From JAIBAJ01 sp965284645 (lineage in GTDB: Bacteria; Bacteroidota; Bacteroidia; JAIBAJ01), in contig OZ260106.1 of NCBI GenBank assembly GCA_965284645.1, forward strand, positions 1,054,001-1,118,000: a DNA stretch of 64,000 nucleotides, read 5' to 3'. A program made the translations under genes and the position numbers. Below, piece by piece: positions 28,801-34,436 of this stretch (position 1 is its first letter; each line of letters opens with the position of its first letter). The notes beneath the pieces were generated by a model that worked only from the letters and a program-made list of their open reading frames with translations, was not told where the DNA came from and did no database searches.

Positions 28801-31345
28801 TGTTTCAGGTGCCACTGATATTTATTGGCAAATCTTCTCTGGCGCATGCGGTGCTACAATGACTTCCATCCGTTGCTCGGATGCTGATTTGGGTGGACTT
28901 TTAACGGGTCTTTCAATCGGTCAAACCTACTATTTACGTCTATATTCTTACTCTTCTGGTGTTAGTACTACACAAAATATATGCATAAGAACTCAATCGC
29001 CAAATGACGATTGCGCCGGAGCTACACCATTAACATACTGCGCCGCTCCTGTGACAGGTAATGTTTTAGGTGCTACCGAAAGTACACCAGACGCCTGCGG
29101 AACTTCCTATTATTGGTATGACTTATGGTATAGTTTCGTGGCTGAAGCAACTACTTCGAGGATTAGAGTTACCAGTTCATCTGGGTTCGATGCGGTTGTT
29201 GAATTATTTGATGCTTGTGGTGGTACTCTTTTGTATTGCCGCGATAACAATTCATCTGGAGGTAACGAAACAATCAATGCAACTGGTTTAACAGTTGGTA
29301 ATACGTATTATGTGCGTGTGTATGCATATGATGATGGTTATTATGTATATCCAACCACTTATACGTTTACTGTAGCCGTTGGTAGGCCTGGTTACTGGAC
29401 TGGAGCTGTAAGTACGGATTGGAATACAAGTGGCAACTGGTGTGATAACAATGTTCCAACGGCCACAGACAATGTAACTATTCCTAACCAAACCAACGAC
29501 CCGATCGTAGGTGCTTATACAGCCAACTGCGCCAATTTCACCATCTTGAGTGGTGCTACCTTTGGTTTCTCCGGTGGAGTAGCTAGTTCAACACTTATCA
29601 TTAATGGGTCAACTCCAGTTATTACTACTGCTGGTAATACTTTTAGTGGGGCTGGGGTGCTTCAAATTGGAGCAGGTTCTGCCATCGCTACTATGTCGGG
29701 TGGTGCCACCTTCAACAATGACCGTGTTACTATTTCTTCGAATAGTACCTTAAAATTAAATGGTTCTGCCGACTTTAATATTGGTCGCGCCTTGAGAGTC
29801 AATAGTGGTGCAAATGTTTATTCCTTTGGTAGCAATAACACAGGTAACTATCCTAGTACGCCAAATGCCACAGCTTACCTTCGATTTACCGATGATGGTA
29901 CAAACAATGGTATTATCGATTACAATACTGGTTCTGCTAATGGTTTTGTAAATGGACAGGTTAAATCGGATAGAAGAATTGCAGCCTCTAACCAAGGGTA
30001 CCGCTATATCAGTGCTCCGCTTCAAGGAACTATTTCCCAATGGGCTGATGACTTTACCATTACTGGTGCGGATGGTTTCGTTCATACTGGAACTGCCTTT
30101 ACTAGCCCATGGCCAACTTTATGGCAATATGACGAATCAAATACCAATACCAATATGGCCTATGGTTGGGTGAGTAATACAAATAGTTCTAATGTCTTGG
30201 ATAGGGCAACTGGTTATGCTGCTATTACTCCTGGAGGAATAACGCTTGACCTTACCGGTCCTCTACAAGTTCCTACTGGTATCGCTGCAGGTACTATTTC
30301 TAAAGCGGTTACTTCCACTAGCTCTGGTCAACCGTTGTCTGATGGCTGGAACTTAATCGGTAACCCTTATCAAGCACCATTGAACTTTGTCTCCTTACGT
30401 TCAAGCAATAGCAGTCTTGTTGCTGCTTATGCATACTATTGGGTGTCTAATGGAACCTATACAGGTAACTATGGTTCCTACAATGCATTGACGGGAATTT
30501 CTGCTAATGGTGGCACTCAGTTTGTAGCCCCACACCAAGGGTTTATGGTTAGAGCCAATGCTAATGGTAACGTTTCTTTTAATAATGGTATGACTGGAAA
30601 CTCTACCGCTTATGCCTTCTTGAAATCAGAAGGTCCAAGTGCTGAGATGCCTATTGTTAGACTTTCAATTAAGGAAAATGGTAAAATTTCGGATGAGGTA
30701 GTAGTGGCAAGTCATTCTGAAGCAAAAAATAATGTTTCGAATGACCCTTATGATACCGATAAGTTCTTTACTAATGAAGAATCAAAACCGGAGTTATACC
30801 TAACCGATATTGAAAACACATCCAATAAATTAGCCGTTAGTACTTTATCTGAACTTACAAATGAGACTGTCGTTCCAATTGGATTAAGTCATGTAGGTGT
30901 GTTTACTACAGTTATTACTGAGATGGCAAATATTCCAACAGGTGTAAAAGTTTACCTTGAGGACAAGAAACTTAACCAATATGTGGAGTTGCATTTAGGT
31001 GATGCTTTAGCACTAACCAAAACCGATGGCGAAGCCTCAGAAGGTCGTTACTTCCTACGTTTCGGTAATGAAGATAATGCAATCTCCGCCGAAGATGCGC
31101 GTATGATTGGCTATAGCTATGTGTCCAATGGCAATATTCAAATTAACTTATTGGATGCCGGTATTAATCCTAGTTCAGCCAAGGTGATGGACATCAGCGG
31201 TAAATTGATTGGTAACTTCCAATTAAACAATAACAATGGTGTGAACAGTATTACTTCGGTAGTTCTTGCTCCAGGTGTTTATTTGGTGGATGTTAAAACG
31301 GATAAAGGAACATTCGTTAACAAAGTTGTAGTTCCTGGAAATTAA
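16826..31345 (+). CDS. Giant T9SS-secreted multidomain surface protein (4839 aa)
   Basis: A signal peptide ends near residue 22 (SLYASAQ). Order of modules: unknown N-terminal domain; a beta-helix block (about nt 17374-20170) with many SNNTI turns; two 454-aa tandem units with Ig-like and PYNPFNGGYGGMKGNY segments (nt 20474-23197); a GEVED domain (VDWNQNGTF ... GEVEDYTF); a second beta-helix (nt 23920-25390); one FN3 domain (nt ~25399-25695); seven PPC-like domains starting ..ND.C..A with VWY.F (nt ~25690-29380); then the ~653-aa C-terminal module shared with the first giant, ending in a type A T9SS sorting domain. Location is the outer surface. The adhesin role is inferred from architecture. 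Codons in the middle part favour third-position T/A more than in the first giant. A terminator follows the gene. Confidence 0.9.
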   Translation: MKKFYQITLTTLLSFASLYASAQSGIYESYVILSINGGANAYYDMQATTGNPDFQGANLGNFSGANTLTLKGGENKTFKCAPCDITNGSLWYRVYQTGTTPGSFSQVSYFFGSNLGSGCGGNDQSWNATGSTINLLSGLSPGNYTVEVYSTADYQGCGTGTHYSSNSGNNYKATFNFCGSGSGALPAGSYSIPGCFATVNAAASYITTNGVSGAVIFNVAAGHTETAPVNGIQIGTIAGASATNTITFQKSGSGANPTITAFTPQTAGGRMDGVIRLVGADFVTIDGFTLQENGSNTVLTPIGSNTTTEFGIGIFGASATNGSQNNTIKNCTISMGSTNPSATGIFSTSTLSTANAAQTASSAAGLNSDNKFYSNTISNVNYGFIIICPTQTSTLQESGIEIGGSTASTGNSITYGLATGVGQTASWSGVGTGVNGIMLNSTSAISIRYNTITSTLTSNTATDHTAILFRGTTPSSGTFSRTISNNTITLNNSATTAVSTGINLGYGLSTGAIDVSSNTITINKTSGAANAAAISGIIAGYAASGITIAGNTLNLNTSISVGSYTGAITGISVSGTGTASTTVNINSTNTIKINQSASGTGSYGSGAITYINASYAATGAIVNVTNNSLNTTSSTIRSTGALIGVNCEATNSLFNIKSNSFVIDRVAASGAVNFTAQSGTPSNLADTVSNNTITLTGLAGSTSVTAIGQLGGTSASIKNVCNNTISITGTNTGTVLGVTLGYGSGHRVSGNSITVSTASATINGFVTGANYGTTNANTVRLNTISLTSSATSGSELTGIKISVGGNTNVVGNTISTLNFSGAASSAPSINGIWCSVGSNNVYQNSVSGLSFTGTTGGPTIRGIVVSAGTTHNIYRNKVYGLTASGTTGNVSMYGIGITGGTTATVYNNLVSGLSMTTAQNSNGSPLSGIFASGTGTHNIYNNTVYISGTTSGSIFYSAGLYSLATATAVDVRNNIIVNECTPVGAGAKAAAFYRSGTSTANISSNSNKNFYFAGTPSASNCIYFDITNTDQAITDYQTRVSPKEAGSFTEAFTTGTYFTSLTGSNAGFLHIPNGLTTQLESGATTIGTVTDDYDGQTRPVSPGTAPDVGACEFNGTSPAPVITFNSLSPLGNQCTATAHTVSVNVVPTAGTTSSVNITFNNGSSTGPVAMTNTTGTTWTYSIPAASPANTSVTYSIVATNSVGVSTTYTGTAYADAPAFGVTATAAASPSTVCSGSPTSLTATIVKNVTVSIGAGGTTGTAAPYNPFNGGYGGMKGNYLIRASELTAAGLSAGNITAIALDFSAAGTTYNGFGISMGHTALTALTSSTIQSGLTSVFTATSVTPTVGVNTYTLTTPFNWDGTSNIIIATCWSNNNASNANATVRYDATSFQSSVSYRQDNATSSTICSFTGATGSGTNTFDNASNRPKFVITGNAAPTATAFSWSDGSTVVGTSNPLSQSPTSNTTYTCTATVSGCPVVSSGAAVTVNSPTASPTNTSVATQCGTSAIFSISTAVSSPTIKWYTAASGGTAISGATSTTYTATGLSAGLNSRWATVTDATGCESARVQCDVTLASADALTATVSPTGNICLGNPISLSVTQSGSNGNVYTLTWQAAGAGSGLTSNTSGALSPASLSVTPTAAGTYNYLIDGLESSSGCASNSSVSVTVINPTAGYTATASATPSTVCSGTPTSLNLVLGVAGTATVGAGGTTGTGAPYNPFNGGYGGMKGNYLIRASELTAAGLVAGNITAIALDFSGAGTTYNGFGISMGHTALTALTSSTIQSGLTSVYTAASVTPTVGVNTYTLTTPFNWDGSSNIIIATCWSNNNASNTNATVRYDATSFQSSVSYRKDNETSSNICAFTGATGAGTFTYDNSSTRPKFVITGVVSQSASAYSWSDGSTTVGTTNPLSQSPTSNTSYTCTATISGCPIVSNSVPVTVNPPTTSPTSTTVASQCGTAATFSISTAVSSPIIKWYTAASGGSAIAGATSTTYTATGLSAGLNSRWATVTDASGCESARVQCDVTLSSADVLTAAVSPTGNICLGNSISLSVSQSGGNGNTYALTWQAAGAGSGLTSNTSGSLSPVTLSVTPTAVGTYSYAINGLESGTGCAASSSVSVTVVNPTAGMTATATNSPTSFCPGSSTSLNLTIGSATLPSGYCGITAGTSSASYFNSFSTTGGTSNITNSASGYSTNGYGDFTSLKVVADRNASITFNTSLVGTTVGVALWVDWNQNGTFETSERMYQTTGYSSTATASFTVPVTASYGVTRMRILMDYNTGSPSNPCGPFASGRGEVEDYTFQVAPTGFTYSWSDGSTVVGTTNPLSVTPPVGTTNYTCTATLSGCSITSNTLAVSPNSSTLSGTYTVGTAGTYPTITAAVAAWNNACAISGHVIFSLLDATYPSETFPITLNEQPLSGPTKTLTIKPASGVTTSISGSNANSLFVLNGADYITFDGSNNGSTSRNLTIANTNTGASALIFKVNSVLASSAGATNNTLKNMVLTGSGRNNSLAAIYQGGETVPSAADFDNNNNTYSNNVITASQDGIIALGSAAGTETGLTISDNTLGHASTNASRHAYEGIFVSNETGFTISGNAVLGVQSNFSGVIEGILVGGLSTNGTISKNTVSYVNNNSTLGYTAAGITLTSSATNANITVSNNIISGIVGYGYSGVYWNGHGLLVNRGTGYNIYHNTIALSTNQTIAGTTAGIFINSTSSTVTPVPAGLDIRNNIFTNTQTTGATYAIYAEVANTAFSSINNNVYFSSGANFGYLGSAQSTLAGWQGVSGQDANSLNVAPVFVSSTNYHLNPSANSTLDGAGATGTGVTSDIDGDVRCPGGSCPGAATNPDPGADEFEVPTCLSPSAVTASNITSTGVGISWTAPSPAPTVGYEWLIVATGAGSGGTPIATTPAAGAVTGTSVTGITGLTASTTYDIWVRSDCGSGLYSSYVGPITFTTRPANDECLGAVSLTVNASNVCTSTTSGTSVNASQSQAACSGAGTADDDVWYSFTALGTAHTVTITAGTITNLNFEVFSGACGSLTSIACINNTTGSNAETTGLTGLSIGATYYVRVFSNANGTGQGTFTVCVSSPPANDACANATALPCGTTGLAGTTNSSISESAPFGCANNLGVWYTFTGDGTATTVTVTPTGFDVEITVGSGSCGSLTQVSCTDNTGSGVAETVTFNTVNGTTYYIYVAHFSTSGTTTGDFTISRSSSLSLSNTGTPATGNIPVGTTDAVIAGFQLSGSCTTFDVTGLTYTTSGTATTSDVSNLRIYRDVNNNGTYQSGTDVLASSSALSLSASLVFTITGQTGITGSARYLLVGDIAVGATIGRTITGSITPVGNITVSTSPSASTSGTAVGNTQTISAAAPSNDLCSNATALPCGTNALAGTTNNCISESAPFGCANNLGVWYTFTGDGSPTTISVTPTGFDVEITVGSGSCGSLTQVSCTDNTGSGVAETVTFNTVNGTTYYIYVAHFSTSGTTTGNFTISRAASLALSNTGTPATGNIGQGVSNSLISGFQLAPACASYSLTGVTFTTTGTATTADLSNFRVYRDVNNNGTYESGTDVLASSSAQALAASITFTITGQTSISASGRYLLVADVAVGATVGRTIVASVTSVSNITYSTVPSVTATGTATGNTRTISGTPPANDDCAGATPFATIPTDGSCVNLNNQSTANALASGVTPSGTCTSNSGTPDDDVWYSFVAPGPSVIVNFTYVSGATDIYWQAFSGSCGSTMTSIACSDANAGGTLTGLTTGATYYIRLYTFSSAVSTVQNICLQTPPPPPSNDLCSAATTITCSTTGLAGTTVNTVPESTTPPVCSGSISAYGVWYTFAGNGQTTNVTATPAAGYDLEVVIYSGSCGSLTALNCADNGSAGAAETATVSTTNGTTYYVYVAYFTTGTTTGTFTLSVNCIAPITNDNCGSATTFPTIPTDGSCASLSNQTTIGATASGVTPTGSCTSNFGTPDDDVWYSFVASATSLQLEFTNVSGATDIYWQIFSGACGATMTSIRCSDADLGGLLTGLSIGQTYYLRLYSYSSGVSTTQNICIRTQSPNDDCAGATPLTYCAAPVTGNVLGATESTPDACGTSYYWYDLWYSFVAEATTSRIRVTSSSGFDAVVELFDACGGTLLYCRDNNSSGGNETINATGLTVGNTYYVRVYAYDDGYYVYPTTYTFTVAVGRPGYWTGAVSTDWNTSGNWCDNNVPTATDNVTIPNQTNDPIVGAYTANCANFTILSGATFGFSGGVASSTLIINGSTPVITTAGNTFSGAGVLQIGAGSAIATMSGGATFNNDRVTISSNSTLKLNGSADFNIGRALRVNSGANVYSFGSNNTGNYPSTPNATAYLRFTDDGTNNGIIDYNTGSANGFVNGQVKSDRRIAASNQGYRYISAPLQGTISQWADDFTITGADGFVHTGTAFTSPWPTLWQYDESNTNTNMAYGWVSNTNSSNVLDRATGYAAITPGGITLDLTGPLQVPTGIAAGTISKAVTSTSSGQPLSDGWNLIGNPYQAPLNFVSLRSSNSSLVAAYAYYWVSNGTYTGNYGSYNALTGISANGGTQFVAPHQGFMVRANANGNVSFNNGMTGNSTAYAFLKSEGPSAEMPIVRLSIKENGKISDEVVVASHSEAKNNVSNDPYDTDKFFTNEESKPELYLTDIENTSNKLAVSTLSELTNETVVPIGLSHVGVFTTVITEMANIPTGVKVYLEDKKLNQYVELHLGDALALTKTDGEASEGRYFLRFGNEDNAISAEDARMIGYSYVSNGNIQINLLDAGINPSSAKVMDISGKLIGNFQLNNNNGVNSITSVVLAPGVYLVDVKTDKGTFVNKVVVPGN
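20474..23197 (+). repeat. Two tandem 1362-bp units inside the second giant gene
   Basis: Units run 20474-21835 and 21836-23197, exactly 1362 bp (454 codons) each. A third unit begins at 23198 (PTAGMTATA) but diverges into a GEVED domain within about 30 codons. The copies differ at many synonymous positions, so the duplication is old but the length is fully conserved. Confidence 0.85.
26096..27775 (+). repeat. Two tandem 840-bp units inside the second giant gene
   Basis: Units run 26096-26935 and 26936-27775, exactly 840 bp (280 codons). Each holds one PPC-like domain (ND.C.NATALPCGT ... GVWYTFTGDG) and one beta-rich domain containing YRDVNNNGTY.SGTDVLASSS. The next unit, at 27776, keeps the ND.C start but lacks the second domain. 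Confidence 0.85.
29384..31345 (+). other. C-terminal module shared with the first giant gene
   Basis: Codes residues 4187-4839 and aligns along its whole length with the region coded at 13995-15941 (GYWTGAVSTDWN ... VKTDKGTFVNKVVVPGN). DNA differences are mostly at third codon positions, consistent with selection on the protein. Confidence 0.9.
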
Positions 31346-31373
31346 TAGCTGTCGTTTACCCTTAAATACCAAA

Positions 31374-31407
31374 CTAAGACTCCTTTTCGAAGGAGTCTTA
31401 GTCTTTT
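31374..31407 (+). terminator. Rho-independent terminator of the second giant gene
   Basis: A perfect 12-bp stem, CTAAGACTCCTT with AAGGAGTCTTAG, is closed by a TTCG tetraloop (31386-31389) and followed by TCTTTT. It lies 29 bp after the stop codon. Confidence 0.9.
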
Positions 31408-31501
31408 AAAATCAACAGTTTAGAGTTCATTATCTCATTCTTACTCCATTAATAACAAAAAATTAACGTAGTAGAAATGAATGTTAATAAAAAATCATTC
31501 G

Positions 31502-31509
31502 TATATTTG
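31502..31509 (+). promoter_or_regulatory. Putative -7 promoter box of the exosortase pair
   Basis: TATATTTG matches TANNTTTG and lies 7 nt before the ATG at 31517, so the transcript would have almost no leader. No clear -33 TTG is seen. Confidence 0.4.
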
Positions 31510-31516
31510 TAATCTC

Positions 31517-31714
31517 ATGAATAAAAAGAATCTCCTCTTTCTGGTTGTAATACTTACTTTGGTAGTATTGCCAGCTTTGGTGTTTTCCCAAGCACCTCCG
31601 CCTCCTCCTGAGCCCCCAGCGGATCCAGATAGTGTTCCATTAGGTGAAAACCTAGTATTGCTTCTTGTTGGTGCTACACTTTATGGTGCCAGAAGGATTA
31701 AAATGGCTGATTAG
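31517..31714 (+). CDS. Small exosortase-type substrate, PID-CTERM-like (65 aa)
   Basis: The ATG at 31517 is chosen over one at 31481 because it directly begins the signal peptide (MNKKNLLFLVVILTLV ... FSQ). After cleavage a Pro-rich linker (APPPPPEPPADPDS) remains, followed by a tripartite sorting tail: short motif VPLGEN, hydrophobic helix LVLLLVGATLYG, and basic end ARRIK. This is the layout of small exosortase substrates in Bacteroidota, closest to the PID-CTERM type. The exosortase gene begins at the very next base after the TAG stop, in the same frame. Processing would leave a surface peptide of only about 15-20 residues. The assignment to a named CTERM family is from memory of the pattern and was not searched. 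Confidence 0.7.
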   Translation: MNKKNLLFLVVILTLVVLPALVFSQAPPPPPEPPADPDSVPLGENLVLLLVGATLYGARRIKMAD

Positions 31715-32245
31715 TTGGCAGATAAACAAAGGGATATCTACAGATTTGTTATTCTGGTTGCCCTCGGGTATTTCGGATTTCAATTCGCTGATGTTCTTTT
31801 TCAATATTTAAATTTTACTCGACCTGCTTGGTTATATCTTTACCATATAACCTTGCAGGTCGTTATATTTCCATCCTTGTGGATTCTTAAAGCTCTTGGA
31901 TTCGATGCGTATAAATCCTACGATATTTTATGGATTGTGGGTACTAGAGGAGTTCGAATCGATAATGTTTGCTTAGGTTTGGATCTTATTGTAAACCTAA
32001 TTGTTTTAATTGCTGCCTATCCAGGTAACCTTAAACTTAAATTCTGGGTTATTCCTATAGGTGTTTTTTTTATTTTATTCTTGAACATACTCAGAGCTAC
32101 CGGTATTGTTATTTCACAATATTACCATGCCTCTTGGTTTAATTTTGATTACCATTATACCTACAATATCCTTGTTTATTTAATTATTTTTGGTGCGTGG
32201 ATGGCTTATGTTAACTTAAGTGACAAAAAGGCTAAATTGACTTAA
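31715..32245 (+). CDS. Short exosortase/archaeosortase family protein (176 aa)
   Basis: Integral inner-membrane cysteine transpeptidase-like protein expected to cleave the CTERM tail of the neighbouring substrate. The three family residues are present: Cys86 in DNVCLGLD, Arg127 in NILRATG and His147 in DYHYTYN. The chain is almost wholly hydrophobic, with about five membrane segments, at a length typical of the small Bacteroidota exosortases rather than the longer Proteobacterial EpsH type. The start is TTG at 31715, immediately after the TAG of the substrate gene in the same frame. No in-frame ATG follows until residue 163, so TTG initiation, translational coupling or stop read-through must explain expression. 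I do not assign an Xrt subtype. Confidence 0.8.
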   Translation: MADKQRDIYRFVILVALGYFGFQFADVLFQYLNFTRPAWLYLYHITLQVVIFPSLWILKALGFDAYKSYDILWIVGTRGVRIDNVCLGLDLIVNLIVLIAAYPGNLKLKFWVIPIGVFFILFLNILRATGIVISQYYHASWFNFDYHYTYNILVYLIIFGAWMAYVNLSDKKAKLT

Positions 32246-32282
32246 ACTTAGTTAATGTATTTTAGCCAATGATGCCTGCGCT

Positions 32283-32290
32283 TACTTTTG
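32283..32290 (+). promoter_or_regulatory. Putative -7 promoter box of dsbD
   Basis: TACTTTTG fits TANNTTTG and lies 4 nt before the ATG at 32295. A TTTA sits about 18 nt upstream as a weak -33 candidate. Confidence 0.4.
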
Positions 32291-32294
32291 TTAC

Positions 32295-32777
32295 ATGAAG
32301 TTACTTGCTAAATTTTTATTCTTTTTTTTACTATTCCCGATTGCTAGTTTTGGACAAATTGAGAAACCTGTAACATGGAAATTCTTGGCTGAAGAGCGGA
32401 ATGGTGAAACCTATATTGTTGCAAAAGCTACAATTCAAAAAGGTTGGCATGTGTATTCCCAAAAGGTTCCTAACGACGGCCCCTTGCCTACCACCTTCAG
32501 TTTGGTAAAAGGAAAGGAATTTTCTCCTCAAGGAAAAGTATTAGAATCTAAACCAATCGAAAAAATGGATAATGTTTTCGGTGCGGTTATTCGTTACTTT
32601 GAAGATAAGGCGGAATTCTCCCAAAAAATTAAACCAAATTCAGACAAGGATTTCGTGGTGAAAGGTTCTATAGAGTTTATGGCCTGCAACGATAATTCCT
32701 GCTTACCTCCCGACCTGATAGAATTTGAACTAAATATTAAAGGTAAGCCCCTCGAAAAAAAAAAACTGACTCCTTAA
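32295..32777 (+). CDS. dsbD: DsbD, N-terminal periplasmic part (split gene)
   Basis: Signal peptide (MKLLAKFLFFFLLF ... SFGQ), then the DsbD alpha-type domain: GWHVYSQKVPNDGPLPT and the cysteine pair in MACNDNSCLPP, which would pass electrons to periplasmic partners. The zero-frame product is 160 aa and ends LEKKKLTP-stop just after an 11-A run (32755-32765). The next frame is open from that run through the membrane and thioredoxin parts (32765-34333). Joining the frames by a -1 shift at the run gives 679 aa, which fits full-length Bacteroidota DsbD proteins. On its own this fragment lacks the membrane transducer. It is either a programmed slippage gene, a real frameshift or a homopolymer sequencing error. 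Confidence 0.85.
   Translation: MKLLAKFLFFFLLFPIASFGQIEKPVTWKFLAEERNGETYIVAKATIQKGWHVYSQKVPNDGPLPTTFSLVKGKEFSPQGKVLESKPIEKMDNVFGAVIRYFEDKAEFSQKIKPNSDKDFVVKGSIEFMACNDNSCLPPDLIEFELNIKGKPLEKKKLTP
32755..32765 (+). other. A11 slippery run at the dsbD frame junction
   Basis: Eleven consecutive A follow CTCG. The upstream frame reads GAA AAA AAA AAA CTG and stops 10 bases later. The -1 frame reads AAA ACT GAC TCC TTA and stays open for 522 codons. The run suits ribosomal -1 slippage or transcriptional insertion of one A. Confidence 0.7.
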
Positions 32778-34333
32778 CGACCTTAGTTGAAAAACTTGAT
32801 TCACTTGCTACGGAAGTTAAGGATACCTTAAAAGATATTGCTAGCACTGCTTCTGCCTCAATTGGTTCAGAAAACAATAACGAAAGCAAAGAGTCTACCT
32901 CACTTTTGGCTATATTCTTAGGTGGTTTTATTGGAGGTTTGCTTGCTTTAATGACGCCTTGTGTTTTCCCAATGATTCCTTTAACCGTTAGTTTCTTTAC
33001 CAAAAGAGCGTCAAGCCGAGGTAAAGGTATAGCCTCCGCCTTGTTTTATAGCGGTTCTATTATTTCGGTTTATACAGGTTTGGGCATGTTGATTACAGTT
33101 GTATTTGGCGCAGATGCCCTCAACGAAATGGCCAGTAACGGTATCGTTAACATGTTGTTTTTTATTGTTTTCGTGGTTTTTGCTATTTCGTTTTTAGGCG
33201 CTTTTGAAATTACCCTGCCCAACTGGCTTTTAAATAAGGCGGACGCGGAAAGCGACAAAGGTGGCTTGGGGGGAATTTTCTTTATGGCCATTACCCTTAG
33301 TTTGGTTTCGTTTTCATGCACCGGCCCGATTATCGGAAACCTGTTGGTGGAAGCTGCTGTAAATGGTAATCGCCTTGGCCCCGCCACCGGTATGTTTGGC
33401 TTTTCTCTTGCCCTTGCCCTGCCCTTTGGCTTGTTTGCAGTGTTCCCATCCTGGTTAAGCTCCTTGCCAAAATCTGGTGGTTGGTTGAATACAGTAAAAG
33501 TTTCTTTAGGATTCCTTGAATTGGCTTTAGCAATGAAGTTTCTTTCTACTGTTGATCTGGCCTACCATTGGAACCTTGTTACGAGAGAGATTTTCCTCGC
33601 CTTCTGGATCGGAATTTTTACCATGTGGGCGCTCTATCTTATTGGCGTGTTTCGTTTTTCGCACGACGATGAATCAGGTCATATTTCAATCGGACGAGGC
33701 TTGCTGGCAATGGTGATATTCTCTTTCGTTATTTACCTTGTGCCAGGTATGTTTGGTGCACCATTGAAACTAATTAGTGGTTTTCCACCGCCTTCCTTCT
33801 ATTCCGAAGGTTGGAATGCCGGTGGTTCAGCTCCAGCATCCCCTCAAATTTCTTCCAATGCTGCAAATTCTTCCAGTAATAAGCATTGTCCACATGGTTT
33901 GAACTGTTTTCATGATTACCAAGAAGCCCTAGCCTTTGCTAAAAAGGAAAACAAACCCTTGATGGTGGATTTTACAGGTTGGAGTTGTGTGAATTGCCGT
34001 AAAATGGAAGACCAAGTTTGGAGCGATCCACAAGTTTTGCAGCGAATAGCAAACGACTATGTTTTGGTTTCCCTTTATGTTGACGACAAAGAACCCTTGC
34101 CCGAATCAGAACAATATGTTTCGGCTAAAACGGGAAAAAAAATTAAAACAGTTGGTAACAAATGGAGTGACCTGGAAATTGAACGCTATGACCGGAATTC
34201 CCAACCCTACTATGTGTTATTGGATCATGATGAAAAACCGCTTACGAAAGCTAGAGCCTATGATACGGATATCCAAGCCTATATTGATTTTCTTGATCAA
34301 GGAAAAGCTGAGTTTGCAAAAAACAACAAATAG
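32765..34333 (+). CDS. dsbD: DsbD, membrane and thioredoxin part (split gene)
   Basis: Continues dsbD in the -1 frame. A ~45-residue linker (TDSLTTLVEKLDSLATE...) leads to about eight membrane helices with the two transducer cysteines in LMTPCVFPM and SFSCTGPIIG. A C-terminal thioredoxin-like domain follows, with the CVNC motif in FTGWSCVNCRKMEDQVW. The enzyme moves reducing power from cytoplasmic thioredoxin to the periplasm for disulfide isomerisation and cytochrome c maturation. No ATG occurs between 32765 and the first helix; the first available alternative start is TTG at 32906, inside the first helix boundary. Independent translation is therefore unlikely, which supports one frameshifted gene. 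Confidence 0.85.
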   Translation, partial: TDSLTTLVEKLDSLATEVKDTLKDIASTASASIGSENNNESKESTSLLAIFLGGFIGGLLALMTPCVFPMIPLTVSFFTKRASSRGKGIASALFYSGSIISVYTGLGMLITVVFGADALNEMASNGIVNMLFFIVFVVFAISFLGAFEITLPNWLLNKADAESDKGGLGGIFFMAITLSLVSFSCTGPIIGNLLVEAAVNGNRLGPATGMFGFSLALALPFGLFAVFPSWLSSLPKSGGWLNTVKVSLGFLELALAMKFLSTVDLAYHWNLVTREIFLAFWIGIFTMWALYLIGVFRFSHDDESGHISIGRGLLAMVIFSFVIYLVPGMFGAPLKLISGFPPPSFYSEGWNAGGSAPASPQISSNAANSSSNKHCPHGLNCFHDYQEALAFAKKENKPLMVDFTGWSCVNCRKMEDQVWSDPQVLQRIANDYVLVSLYVDDKEPLPESEQYVSAKTGKKIKTVGNKWSDLEIERYDRNSQPYYVLLDHDEKPLTKARAYDTDIQAYIDFLDQGKAEFAKNNK

Positions 34334-34436
34334 CTATCCGTATAATTATCGTTATTAAGATTATTTGAAAGTTTAATATCGATTTTTCAACGGAGAGGCC
34401 CAAAAAAACACTAAAATCGCTCCCGAATTTACTACC

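Noticed and set aside
32906..34333. Independent CcdA-like gene starting with TTG at 32906
   Set aside because: The frame is open upstream to the A11 run, the TTG would cut into the first helix, and the N-terminal DsbD domain lies directly upstream; a split dsbD explains all of it.
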